Below, one piece after another: positions 12,987-24,484 of a stretch of 64,000 nt of DNA. The DNA lies in NCBI GenBank assembly GCA_949126835.1, contig OX421499.1:4046553-4110552 (forward strand). The letters are read 5' to 3'. Within the stretch, counting starts at the first letter, position 1. Each line of letters begins with the position of its first letter. Source of the DNA: Anisus vortex. Taxonomy: Eukaryota > Mollusca > Gastropoda > Planorbidae. The position numbers and the translations under genes were made by a program. Below the pieces are notes generated by a model that was not told where the DNA came from, made no database searches, and saw only the letters and a list, made by a program, of their open reading frames with translations.

Positions 12987-13269
12987 AGATGGGACACGGG
13001 TGTCCGAGAGACAGCGGGTTAGTCTGGAGATCAGAAGGTTCTGGGTTCGAATCCTGGTGGATGCTGGGATTTTTTGTCCCGGGACTTGAGGGTGTCCCTG
13101 AGTCTACCCAGCTCTGATGGGTGTCTGACATTAGTTTGGGTAAAGTAAAGGCAGCTGGGCATTGTACTGGTCACACATCCACTAGTATGCCGTGGCCACA
13201 GAAACTGGTGAACGCTGCTTCACCAGCCATATGATCAGTTAGGTCCGAAGAGTACTTTACTTACTTTAC
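12987..13269 (+). mobile_element. tRNA-derived SINE S1 with perfect 10-bp TSD
   Basis: Nearly full-length SINE. The head has B-box GGTTCGAATCCTGG, followed by GAGTCTACCCAGCTCTGATG, the GGGCATTGTACTGG core, CACAGAAACTGGTGAACGCT, and an end in TACTTTACTTACTTTAC. It is flanked by a perfect direct repeat, ttacaacatt, at 12977-12986 and 13270-13279. That is target-site duplication from LINE-type retrotransposition and fixes the element's borders. Confidence 0.92.
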
Positions 13270-13429
13270 TTACAACATTTGACTGAAACAGATAAAATTT
13301 CCGTTTTCAATATGTCGCGCCATTACTTTGACAAAATAATTTGCCCGCAGCTCTTGTTATTTTCAGCTGTTTTTACTCCCTTTATTTTAACTCGCACTGT
13401 CTGTCTGTCTGTCTGCTTGATTGCTTGGA

Positions 13430-13700
13430 TTTTTGTTAGCAAAACTTTGCATCGAATTTTCGACCACTTCCCGTCTTCCAATCGAGCTGAAACTTGGTCA
13501 GCAGACTTGTCCCGACTAACAATACATTCTTTCAAATTTTCAGCATCAAAGCCTTTGGAATATTTACTAATACATTCGACCAAATAGCGAATCGAATAAT
13601 ATTTTATGTAAAATATGGCTGCCTCTAACGGAAGAGACAAGTAAATAAACTTTTCGGATATGTTCGTTTTTACGAAATGAATAGAATTAAAACGACACAA
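13430..13700. repeat. Possible MITE-related fragment
   Basis: Shares ATCGAGCTGAAACTTGG and a following ATT/TTCAAATTTT stretch with 55763-55968, which itself resembles the TIR-bounded element at 40639-40920. Borders are not visible. GTCT repeats lie just upstream (about 13401-13412). Confidence 0.35.
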
Positions 13701-14081
13701 TGTATCTTTTTATGGTTTTTGCGGACCAAAGCTAGAAAAAAAACAGGATGCGCAAAATTTTAGTGTGGAAATTCATAAAGTAGGATATCAATTATATATT
13801 TTTTTTAATCTATCAAAATATAAATTAAATAATATAAACTTAGTTAACAAAGAAAGGGAGTATAATAAAAACTTTGTTTTTATGGGTTAGTTTATTATTT
13901 ATTATATCAATGACACTTCTGCGTGTTTGAAATCAAAATAGTAAATTATAAAGTTAAATTTTTGTGGTGAAATGTGCCTTCCTCACCGTCTCCCCCCTAC
14001 CATGCACCCCGCTTTTACTATATCTGTTGATGGCCCCTATGCATATGCTATTAAATGCATTGTGCTTACAACTGAATTGAA

Positions 14082-14310
14082 GGGCACAGTGGTCGAGCGG
14101 CAGTGCGGTAAGCTGGAGTACGGAAAATCCTGGGTTTGGGAGGGTGGTCCCTGTGTCTGCCCAGCTCTAGTGGGTATCGAATTGAGCTGGGGTAAAGTAA
14201 AAGGCGGCTGGCTTTTGTGCTGATCACACAATCCCTTTTTGCCAGAGAAACCGATGAACGCCGATTCACCGGCACTATGGATCAATTTGGGCCGACGTGA
14301 TGTTTTACTT
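14082..14310 (+). mobile_element. tRNA-derived SINE S1
   Basis: The head GGTCGAGCGGCAGTGCGG keeps the tRNA A-box region. The B-box is damaged (CTGGGTTTGGGAGG). The body and tail match the family: CCCAGCTCTAGTGGG, GGTAAAGTAAAAGGCGGCTG and a GATGTTTTACTT end. No clean target duplication was seen. Confidence 0.85.
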
Positions 14311-14726
14311 GCACCTGTATTAGATTATCATAGCGTTAAACCGATTGTTAGCATTCCTGCCCTATAGATAGCGTAGGCCCTACTCATAACAAATGTAATA
14401 GACACTGTTCTAGGTATGTCGTACAAAACTTATTGTGTACTGGCTATTGCTTTTGAAAAAAGTCTTAGTTAATCTTACTTTTCTTTCTGAAATTTTCTAT
14501 AGTCATCCTTTTACGTTCCATGTTCTTCTATTCTCTTATCTCTTAGATTTTTAGATTTGTTTCTTATTCTCTCTCTCTCTCTCTGTCTCTCTCCCCCCCT
14601 CTCTCTCTCTTATCTCTCTCTTTCTCTTGTTCCGAGTCTGTTGAACTTTATTCGTTTTCTCTTTCTTTCTTTCTTCGTCATATCTGTTTTATTCCCTTTT
14701 TCACTCTTCTCTCACTCTCTTTTTAT

Positions 14727-14753
14727 CTCTATCTATCTATCTATCTATCTATC

Positions 14754-14787
<34 letters not shown>

Positions 14788-14788
14788 G

Positions 14789-14822
<34 letters not shown>

Positions 14823-14841
14823 ATCTATCTATCTATCTATC

Positions 14842-14894
<53 letters not shown>
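14727..14894. repeat. (TATC)n microsatellite
   Basis: About 165 bp of TATC tetramers with one TGTC and two TATCA interruptions, preceded by CT-rich sequence from 14568. The 150-codon plus-strand frame across it is an artefact of the repeat. Confidence 0.95.
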
Positions 14895-14895
<1 letters not shown>

Positions 14896-16799
14896 AGATA
14901 TATAATAATTTTTATATGTTTCTCCCATTCGACTCTTTTTCACTTCTTCAAACTGCTGCGCGGTGTTTGCTACCTCTCCCGCTCCCCACCTACCCAGAGA
15001 CACCTTTAACCAAAGGCACCCCCCTGCCGAAGTGTTGAAGAATTACCCCAGCGAGCGCCCCCCTTCTCTTCTGCCCTTTAAAGCATTCCGTTAATGCCTC
15101 GAGACGCAGACGCCCGCGGAGCAGGGTGACGGTTAAAGGGGTAACAAGAAAAATGTGGAGAGGGGGGGAGGGGCGTAACGGGAGGAAAAGGCGAAGGAAA
15201 GGGGAGTTGGGGAAGGGGGAGTTGGGAAAGGGGAGTTGGGGAAGGGGGTTGGCGTCGATTCAAGTAACCAGGGAAAAGGTATGTGGAGGTGGCGGCGTAT
15301 GACTGGGGGGGGGGGGTGGGGAGGGTGGAAGGTGTAAAAAAGACAATTGTGTGCCAAGATTTGTATTCTGGAAAGCCGTGAAATTGCACAAGTGGTTAAA
15401 ATGACATTCGCGTTATGAATGGCGCAGATCGAGTTACGACTATGTGGGCGTAAGCGTAGGCACTCTGTTTCGGCCAATTGCTTTAATTAGGCAAGAATTG
15501 GAAGCTATTCTAATCTTTTTGTATACATATTTTATTATTATCATTTTCACTTCTCTTCTATTGGCTGTGTCGTTTGACAAAAGAGTTTAACTATCGGAAG
15601 CTAATATTACAGTTTGGTATAAGAGACGGATTGGACGTTTTCTGCTTGTGAGTGTTGTGTGATGTGTTGCCTGTGTGTGTATGTGTGTTGTGTGTGTGTG
15701 TTGTAGTATGTATGTGCCTACACTCAACAGGTTAATCTTCTCTGCAATTCATGCCCAGTCAACTACGCTCCTTATGGGCCCCCCACACAAAAGGTAGGGA
15801 TTAAAAGAGGCGCTCGGGATGGGGTTGGGGGTTGGGGGTGGATAAAAAGGGATCGAATTGTTTACTGAAGCCCGCCCCCCCCCCTTTTAAAAAAAAGATG
15901 CGGTGGGAAGGGGTGGTTAATAAAAAAAAAGATCGAATGACGTAACGTGTTGTTCTATATTGACAGCAGTGCAATCATGATAACGATGATCGATCCATCG
16001 GCTCAATCAATGATATTATAAAGAAGGAAAGCAGCGAGGGAGGGTGCATGCCACTAAAAACAAACAAAAAAGAAGGCAAGAGGAGGGAAGGAGCGGCGTA
16101 TAGGGAAGAGGGGGGGAGGGAAAATGAACTTCAAAAACCGTTTTTTTCCTCCCTCCCCCGGCCAATAAAACCTGAGAAAGTCCTAACAACACCCTTTCAG
16201 CCATCATGAATCTCTATCCAAAGCAGACAATTGCAGTGCATTGTTAAGGGTTTGCATTTTATTTTATTTTTTGTTAAAATTATTCTTCTCTTTCCTGGCC
16301 GTACAAGAAGGATATACCTTCAAATGTATGGTAGTAATTGGGGAGGGGGGGTTCTGGGTCCGAGTTTGTCTTGTAAATTGGGGGGGGGGGTGCAATTGAT
16401 ACATGCTCTGCTAAGGACTTTGATTCTCCCGGCGCCGGTCGTCGCAGCGGGTCCAGTGGGCTCTGTCCGAGGCCGCTGCTGTAACACGGCATTGATGTCG
16501 TCCCAGTTTATGACAACAGAGGCGGAGTTCATCGGCGATCGTTGTACCGGTACGGCCATGTATTTGTATACTATAGGTTTGGCTTTATAGGATGATGCAC
16601 ACAAAACAAGACTGAGATGGGTTAATGGGAGAACGCGTTATATTATTAGGGTAGTGGCAGATTGAGGTTTTTAAAATAGACAGATACACTTGGATAGACG
16701 GACAGATGTATGTATAGTGGCTATTTAGCTCTTTAGATAGGATGGTACAAAGGTAGGCAGACTTGTGGGTAGGTAGTAAGAATGGCGAGAATGTATAGT
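14895..16799. other. Intergenic stretch with purine-rich and GT tracts
   Basis: Purine-rich GGGGAGTTGGGAAAGG repeats lie at 15150-15260, a G11 run at about 15306-15316, GT repeats at 15671-15708, and G- or C-runs near 15874 and 16381. No coding region is supported. The 16231-16590 frame has no recognisable domain. Confidence 0.45.
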
Positions 16800-16801
16800 T
16801 G

Positions 16802-17672
<871 letters not shown>

Positions 17673-18590
17673 ATTGATAGCCTAGATCTATATCCTCTCA
17701 ACTACAAAGTAGTCACACCTCATATAAAAACTCAGCCCAAGGCTAGATCTGACTTGAGAAGTGTTGGAAGAACACTGTGCTGTAACCTTTTTCTTTCTCC
17801 TTTCTCTCTCTCTCTCGCCTACTTGACTTTACGCATACGAGTAAAGAGACCCTCTGTGGAGCCAAAACCAGGATTCCAAGAGCAAAGAAACAGCAAGGGG
17901 TGGAGAGATGGGGGTGGGGGGGGGATAAGGCGCATGCAGAGATAGACAGACAGAGAGAGAGATAGAGAGAAGGAACCAGGGCTATGTGGGGGCAAGCAAA
18001 TGCCAAATCTTCCATCACGATTTTTTTTTTATATTCTCTCTCTCTCTGTCTTGTTTGGTCTTTCTGAACAGAAGGGGAACAAACCCACATTTCTTATCGC
18101 CCCTTTTCATCTAGCTTTAGCTATCTGCCTGTATGGCCTCCCCTTATTTTATACCACAAGGTATACTGCTATGCCTCTTTAATTCCTCTATTATGTAAAC
18201 TAATGGGTTGATTGTTGGGTTAAGAATAGGATTCGTTAGAGTTCGACAAGGATCAGTGGATTGACCATTGGAGTTTTCTCCTCTTGTCGTTGCCGCAGAG
18301 ATGCGAATGTATAATATAAAATCTGAGTTGACATTTACAAAACAATTCTAATTTGGAAAAGTTGTGCCAAAGATGTAACGATTAAAAAAAATTTAGGGCA
18401 GAAAGAATATAAGATAAGCAGGCCTAGATGGATAGGTCGATAGATATTTAGATACTTAGGTTGAAAACTAGATAGATATAATAATATACAGATAGATAGG
18501 GAGAGATAGAGAGATAGTCAGATAGAAGGATAAATTGATAAAAAGGTGATAAATAGATACATAGTTAAAAAGATAAATAGATAAATAGAT
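17673..18590. other. Intergenic stretch
   Basis: Small AG/CT tracts near 17800-17820 and 17940-17970 and a G-run near 17913. Nothing else is recognised. GATA-like words increase towards 18590 at the edge of the next satellite. Confidence 0.45.
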
Positions 18591-19680
18591 ACATAGATGA
18601 ATAGATACAAATATAAATAGATAAATAGATAAATAGATAAATAGATAAATAGATAAATAGATAAATAGATAAATAGATAAATAGATAAATAGATAAATAG
18701 ATAAATAGATAAATAGATAAATAGATAAATAGATAAATAGATAAATAGATAAATAGATAAATAGATAAATAGATAAATAGATAAATAGATAAATAGATAA
18801 ATAGATAAATAGATAAATAGATAAATAGATAAATAGATAAATAGATAAATAGAAAAATAGAAAAATAGAAAAATAGATAAATAGATAAATAGATAAATAG
18901 ATAAATAGATAAATAGATAAATAGATAAATAGATAAATAGATAAATAGATAAATAGATAAATAGATATAAATAGATATAAATAGATATAAATAGATATAA
19001 ATAGATATAAATAGATATAAATAGATATAAATAGATATAAATAGATATAAATAGATATAAATATATAAATAGATATAAATAGATAAATAGATAAATAGAT
19101 AAATAGATAAATAGATAAATAGATAAATAGATAAATAAATAAATAGATAAATAGATAAATAGATAAATAGATAAATAGATAAATAGATAAATACATAAAT
19201 ACATAAATACATAAATACATAAATACATAAATACATAAATACATAAATACATAAATACATAAATACATAAATACATAAATACATAAATACATAAATACAT
19301 AAATACATAAATACATAAATACATAAATACATAAATACATAAATACATAAATACATAAATACATAAATACATAAATACATAAATACATAAATACATAAAT
19401 ACATAAATACATAAATACATAAATACATAAATACATAAATACATAAATACATAAATACATAAATACATAAATACATAAATACATAAATACATAAATACAT
19501 AAATACATAAATACATAAATACATAAATACATAAATACATAAATACATAAATACATAAATACATAAATACATAAATACATAAATACATAAATACATAAAT
19601 ACATAAATACATAAATACATAAATACATAAATACATAAATACATAAATACATAAATACATAAATAGATAAAAAGATAAAA
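18591..19680. repeat. ATAG/ATAA/ATAC compound satellite with unit switches
   Basis: About 1.1 kb. The octamer ATAAATAG runs at about 18600-18850, a brief AAAATAGA patch at about 18851-18877, the octamer again, then a 10-bp unit (AGATATAAAT) at about 18961-19075. The octamer returns, then a long block of ATAAATAC at about 19191-19665. The 380-421 codon minus-strand frames are repeat artefacts. Confidence 0.97.
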
Positions 19681-19829
19681 AGATAAATAGATATATATAG
19701 GCCTATATAAAGATACATAGGACATAGATACAAAATGTAAAAGAAGGATGTGTAAAAATGTATTTAATTATTTAAGTAGGAGGACCAGCCTAGATAAATA
19801 AACTATTCGTTCTTTAAAAAAAAATTAGA

Positions 19830-20329
19830 ATGTGTAATTATTGGCAGCCTACAGTCTCAAGAGACACTGGGTGTATTGTGCCCTTTCCTTTTTGCTACAA
19901 TTCCTGGTTTGGGTTGTTCATCCCCATCCCGCGAACTGCTTCTTCTGCTGCACATGTTGCATGTGTCATACGCTGCAGCACCACGTCTGCGGCAGTTGCT
20001 TTTGATTATCTCTTTCTCTCTCAATCAATTTGTTTGTGAATTGGCACATGTTTCTTCACCTGCTTTCAGGCTAGTCTTCACAGTTGTCATCTCCAGTCCT
20101 GGCCTAGTAAGTTTTTTCCAGTTGCAGAACATCTATGCCGAGATTTTTGGGGTCACGTTTTACAAGTATCCTTTTAGCCCCCCTTCAGAAGCGACACTGA
20201 TCCCTCTTGTCAATGGCTATTTTACGAGTATACTGAACTCTCTGTGGATTTCTAACATCCTCATATCCTGCTCTGGTGACTCAGCCAATGTAAATCATTT
20301 CTCCCAGATAAGAGTGACAATGGCCCATG
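19830..20329. other. Unrecognised, mostly open region
   Basis: A plus-strand frame of 160 codons (19876-20358) covers this stretch and runs into the MITE at 20338, so it is not an intact gene. Base composition is less AT-rich than the flanks and lacks simple repeats, as in decayed TE coding sequence. I cannot name a family. Confidence 0.35.
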
Positions 20330-20337
20330 ATCTACAA

Positions 20338-20568
20338 CAGGGGTCAGCAACCGGTTGATAATAGTGTGCCAAAGTAGGATTTATAATTTAATCACCGTGC
20401 CAACAGCCTAAAAATCAAAACTGCTTTAGCACTCAATTTCTTTTAAAAGAGACGTGCATTGGCTTTTTTTTGCGGGGGGGGGGGGCGGATGGGTCTTCGT
20501 CTTCCCAGTGCCGTTAAAAATTGCTCTGCGTGCCGTCTGGCATGCGCGTTGTATGTTGCCGACTCCTG
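20338..20568. mobile_element. hAT-like MITE, family 1
   Basis: Starts CAGGGGTCAGCAACC and ends GTTGCCGACTCCTG. It keeps the family interior (GTGTGCCAAAGTAGGATT, GTCTGGCATGCG) plus an insertion with a G-run at about 20475-20486. The flanking 8-mers (atctacaa and attagaac) match poorly, so the duplication has decayed. Confidence 0.78.
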
Positions 20569-20751
20569 ATTAGAACAGAGATATGTACGACATGGCCTTT
20601 CCAGGAAACCCCAAGTATATTCATCACTTTGGGAGGAGGGCAGCATGTCTTTGAGATTGAGCGGTTGAGAAAAGATCATCACTGCTAACAAGCGCTTCAT
20701 TAAGATTTCATAAGCTGCTGGCATGTCATTCCTAAGGTACGGCTTCCCCAT
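20569..20751 (-). pseudogene. Possible protein-coding fragment of unknown family
   Basis: The minus strand reads about 60 residues, including KPYLRNDMPAAYEILMKRLL and DEYTWGFLERPCRTYLC, which look like real protein sequence rather than repeat translation. The frame continues 3' only into the MITE at 20568-20338, so it is truncated there. I do not recognise the family. It could be a decayed transposon ORF, a retro-pseudogene or chance. The next bases, 20752-21095, hold nothing I can name. Confidence 0.3.
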
Positions 20752-21095
20752 CTCAGCATTCAGGCAGGTTTCAATAGAATCTGCTGCATCCCATTCATAT
20801 ACTCTTCTCTATTAACACAACGTGATGTGTTTATTGGGAGAGGCAACGTCTAGTCGGCTTGGCTCCAGCAGTGTCGTTGATTTTGAATCAACATCAGACT
20901 GCCTTCGGAAACTTGACTCCGGATTTAGATTGATGTTTACTACTATATTCTTCTCCATGTTGACTATAGCGGCAAGGCAATGGTATTTTGTAATTAGAGT
21001 TTTACTTCTCTTACATTTGCAGGTAGCTATTACCTTTTTGATGAGCTGTATCTGCCCGAAGCAGCCAGTAGAAAATCTTTAGTATAGGTGCAAAG

Positions 21096-21355
21096 TTTTC
21101 AAGTAATCCCGTCAGACAAAAATTGATCCATAGGGCCGGTGAAGCAACATTCACCTGTAGCTTCGTCCACGGCATACTAGAGGATTATGTGACCAGCACA
21201 GTGTCCAGCCGCCTTTACTTTTCCCCAGCTAATGTCATCAAAGCTGGGTACCTTCGGGAACACCCTTCCGACTCAGAACTCATTCTTGCTCTTCACCAGG
21301 ATTCGAACCCAGGATCTACGGTAAGCCAGCCGAACGCGCTGCCGCCCGGCCACCG
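21096..21355 (-). mobile_element. tRNA-derived SINE S1
   Basis: Minus-strand copy. The head lies at the right end (CGGTGGCCGGGCGGCAGCGC on the minus strand) with an intact B-box GGTTCGAATCCTGG. The body and tail match other copies (GGGCCGGTGAAGCAACATTC on the plus strand). Confidence 0.85.
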
Positions 21356-21879
21356 TATAAGAAATCACCATGCCCTATGTGAAACAATGACGTTCAATGA
21401 TAAACAACACACACAAAGAGAAAAACTCAACTCTTGGGTTAAATTTTAAACCAGTAAAGGTTCGGTGAGTTTATTTTCCGTTTTTATCGAAAAACCAGCA
21501 CTCAACAGCATACAACGGAATTGTGCTAGTAGGGCTAAAGTCAGTTGTGTGAATGAGTTCACCATGACTACAGGTACAAGACTCGGGTGGTTGAACTGAT
21601 TTATTACTCCCCTTTATTTTTAACCCTTCTTTTTAAGCTCGTCAAACTCTTTAAGAAAAATGTGCTTTTAATGGGAGCTAACACAGTTGCGGGTCATTTA
21701 GTTCAGAGTTTGTCGATTGCCACAAATTAACAAACAATAAATTATGTCCATAGCTTAGGAATGGTGTTTGAGAAATAGATAAAATAGAATTTAAATAATT
21801 GACAGACGGATGGATCCCAGTTACATGCGCAAAGAAGACGCAGAAAAAGATAAAAAAATTACATCTGTATATAAATATA

Positions 21880-22169
21880 TTTATATACAGATAGATAAAT
21901 GGAAAGTGTGTATAGTATAGATAAATGACAGATAGATAGATTGACAGACAGATAGATAGATAAATTGACAGATAAATATACACATAGATAGGTAAAAAGA
22001 AAGATTGAGAGATATATAGATAGTTAGATAGATAGAACGACAGATAGATATATTAATAGATAGGTAAATAGATAGATTGAGAGATAGATAGACAGATATA
22101 TAGATTGACAGATAGATGGATAGGAAAGTATATAGATTGAGAGATAGATAAGTAGATAGTTAGATAGAT

Positions 22170-22226
<57 letters not shown>
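21880..22226. repeat. Degenerate GATA array ending in (TA)n
   Basis: Interrupted GATA tetramers from about 21885 to 22170, then about 55 bp of pure TA at 22172-22226. The 21356-21880 stretch before it has no recognised feature. Confidence 0.92.
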
Positions 22227-22229
<3 letters not shown>

Positions 22230-22458
22230 ATAGGTAAATAGATAGATTGACAGATAGCAAGATAGTTAAATAGATTTTAAAAAATGAATAGAAATGCGTT
22301 TAAAAACAATTAGTTTTTGAACATGGATACTTCTCACTTTATCAATCTCATTCCTTGTGTCAGACACAAAAATCTCATTTCTGGCTTTTGATTGACTCAA
22401 CTCATACAGCCTAAGTTTACAATTATTTTGAATGTGGTCTTCAGCTCACGGATTAGAA

Positions 22459-22492
22459 CCCCCCCCCCCCCCCCACCACCACCACCACCCCC
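22459..22492. repeat. C16 tract with CCA repeats
   Basis: C-run at 22459-22474 followed by CCACCACC trinucleotides. The opposite strand is G-rich and could fold as a quadruplex. Confidence 0.85.
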
Positions 22493-23175
22493 GGGCTACA
22501 GACCAGTTATATCCCTCCTCTTTTTTTTCCCCCGGCCCTAGTCTTTATTTTTTATTTTCTATTCCTGGTGGTGTTACATTTTATGTTTAATTTCTTCTTA
22601 TTCAGAAAATAAAAAAAAAGATTATAATTGTATTAGTGGTTGTCTTGTTTAGTATTCAGCAACTGGTTCATAAGGGCGTTAAATTTATGCGAGACTCTCA
22701 TGGGCAACCCCCCTCCCACCTACACCTCCCCCCTTCTCCCGTGCAAACGTGTGAGAGAACAGAGACAGAGGCTATATATGCATGTGTGTGTGTGTGTGGA
22801 CTGTATACTACCGTCACAGAAACGCGTGACGAAGCTACGCGTGACATGTGTCGCTAACGAGACCTCAGCGCGATGGGGCGACAACTCCATTTTGTCTTTT
22901 TGTTGATATTTTTGTGTGTGTGTCATTTTTTGCGCTGCCTTGACAAGTGGGAGGCGTTGACAAAGACACTTGCAGCTTTGGCTTGCTACAGTCTATGTAA
23001 TATTATAATTTTTTATTTTTTTTTTGTTGCGGTTATTTATTTAGATACACCGTGTCGTTCATCGTGTGTCTTTCTTCTTGTGACAACCGACAACACACAG
23101 CGCGAAATAAAAAAAACTACAAACTATCAACAAACACCGACCATTTAATAAAGCAAACCAAGCTGTCAACAAGCC

Positions 23176-23259
23176 CCTGGTTCCTAATCCTCCGGCCCTC
23201 CAACCCCTGCCAAGGACGTAATAATCTTCTATTTTGAAGGGACGTCTGGAAAACTTACA
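23176..23259 (+). mobile_element. SINE family S2 fragment
   Basis: Shares CCTGCC-, GGACGTAATAATCTTCTAT and ACGTCTG-AAACTTA with the fuller copy at 46262-46412. Only the 3' half is present. The surrounding 22500-23725 is otherwise unremarkable, with one GT tract at 22783-22798. Confidence 0.55.
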
Positions 23260-23725
23260 ATAATAAAACTGAGCCGATACTTGCTTATGGGAAGTCATTG
23301 AAAGCCTGGGTTACTCGATATTAGTTGGCCACACAATCGCCTTGTAAGCGATGGTCGTGGAAACTTTTGAATTCTGTGCTATTGATCAAATATGTCACTA
23401 CCGGTAATCGCTTTATTATTTCAAGATTCACCATTATGATATTATTGGGCTATATCATAGCAATAAGATCCATCTGATACAAATGGCTCGATGGAATCAG
23501 CTCTGGTAATGGTGCCATTTCTTATCAGTGGACTCGATGACTCGACAATCTTTTGTCACATTGCTAGTTTCTTTGTGAGTTTGTTTGGTGGGTGAGTTCA
23601 TTTTAGTAGCACTATCAGTTCCCCCAGAATTTAGTTACAAAAAGTAAAAAAATTCTAGCTGACGTTGCCAAATGTCTGTCACAGAAAGTCACCAAAGATA
23701 TGAGCCTATGTAACCACCAAGCCTT

Positions 23726-24114
23726 GGTAAGCATATCGTAATGGCACAACGTAGTCTGGGGGCATGGTTTTTTGGTAAACATATTATAATGGCACAACGT
23801 AGTCTGGGGGGCACGTTTTTTTTTTTGGTAAACATATCATAATGGCACAACGTAGTCTGGGCGCACGGTTTTTTGGTAAACATATCATAATGACACAACG
23901 TAGTCTGGGGGCACGGTTTTTTGGTAAACATTTCATAATGACAGAACGTAGTCTGGGGGCACGGTTTTTTGGTAAACATATCATAATGGCACAACGTAGT
24001 CTGGGCGCACGGTTTTTGGGTAAACATATCATAATGGCACAACGTAGTCTGGGCGCACGGTTTTTTGGTAAACATATCATAATGGCACAACGTAGTCTGG
24101 GGGGCACGAGCGGC
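23726..24114. repeat. 48-bp minisatellite, 8 units
   Basis: Unit starts ggtaaacatatcataatggc, continues acaacgtagtctgggggcac and ends ggtttttt. Seven spacings between unit starts are 48, 53, 48, 48, 48, 48 and 48 bp (the 53 reflects extra T). Because 48 is divisible by 3, frames on both strands stay open as 16-residue repeats (minus strand QTTLCHYDMFTKKPCA). This is not evidence of a gene. The array runs directly into a SINE head. Confidence 0.93.
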
Positions 24115-24484
24115 ATAGCGTTTGGCTGGCGTACCTAAGGACATGGGTTCGAACCCTGGTGAAGGCTATGATTTGTTCCCGGGTCTGACATGACTTTAAG
24201 TTTACAGACGTTGCTTCTAGTTAGGGATTATTACGTCACAGGCCCAAAACTCCTTCAGGGCGGCAGGGATTGGTCGGCACCCGGGCTAGAAACCAACTGG
24301 GCTAGAACACATACCGTTTTATTGACAGTGTGGCGTACGCTGAAGGGTAACCTTAGGTCTACCTAGCTGATAGGTAAAGTAAAGGTGGCGGAGCGTTGTG
24401 CTGGCCACACAGTCCCCTAGTATGCCGTGGCCACAGAAACTAGTGAAACGCTGCTTCACCAATTAGGTGATACCTTACTTTACT
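24099..24484 (+). mobile_element. SINE S1 interrupted by an S2 fragment
   Basis: The head GGCTGGCGTACC...GGGTTCGAACCCTGG is followed by a short piece of body. At about 24190-24300 there is a foreign segment that, on the minus strand, matches family S2 (CAATCCCTGCCGCCCTG, GTGACGTAATAAT). The S1 body then resumes (GGTAAAGTAAAGG, CACAGAAACTAGTG) and ends TACCTTACTTTAC. It is most simply a nested insertion. Confidence 0.75.

Noticed and set aside
18468..19733. Three overlapping minus-strand frames of 380-421 codons
   Set aside because: Translations of ATAG/ATAC repeats. Low-complexity Ile/Tyr/Leu/Phe sequence is not a membrane protein.
23689..24144. Secreted or zinc-binding repeat protein with Cys-His 16-mers
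   Set aside because: The 48-bp tandem period keeps several frames open on both strands, and the frame runs into a SINE.
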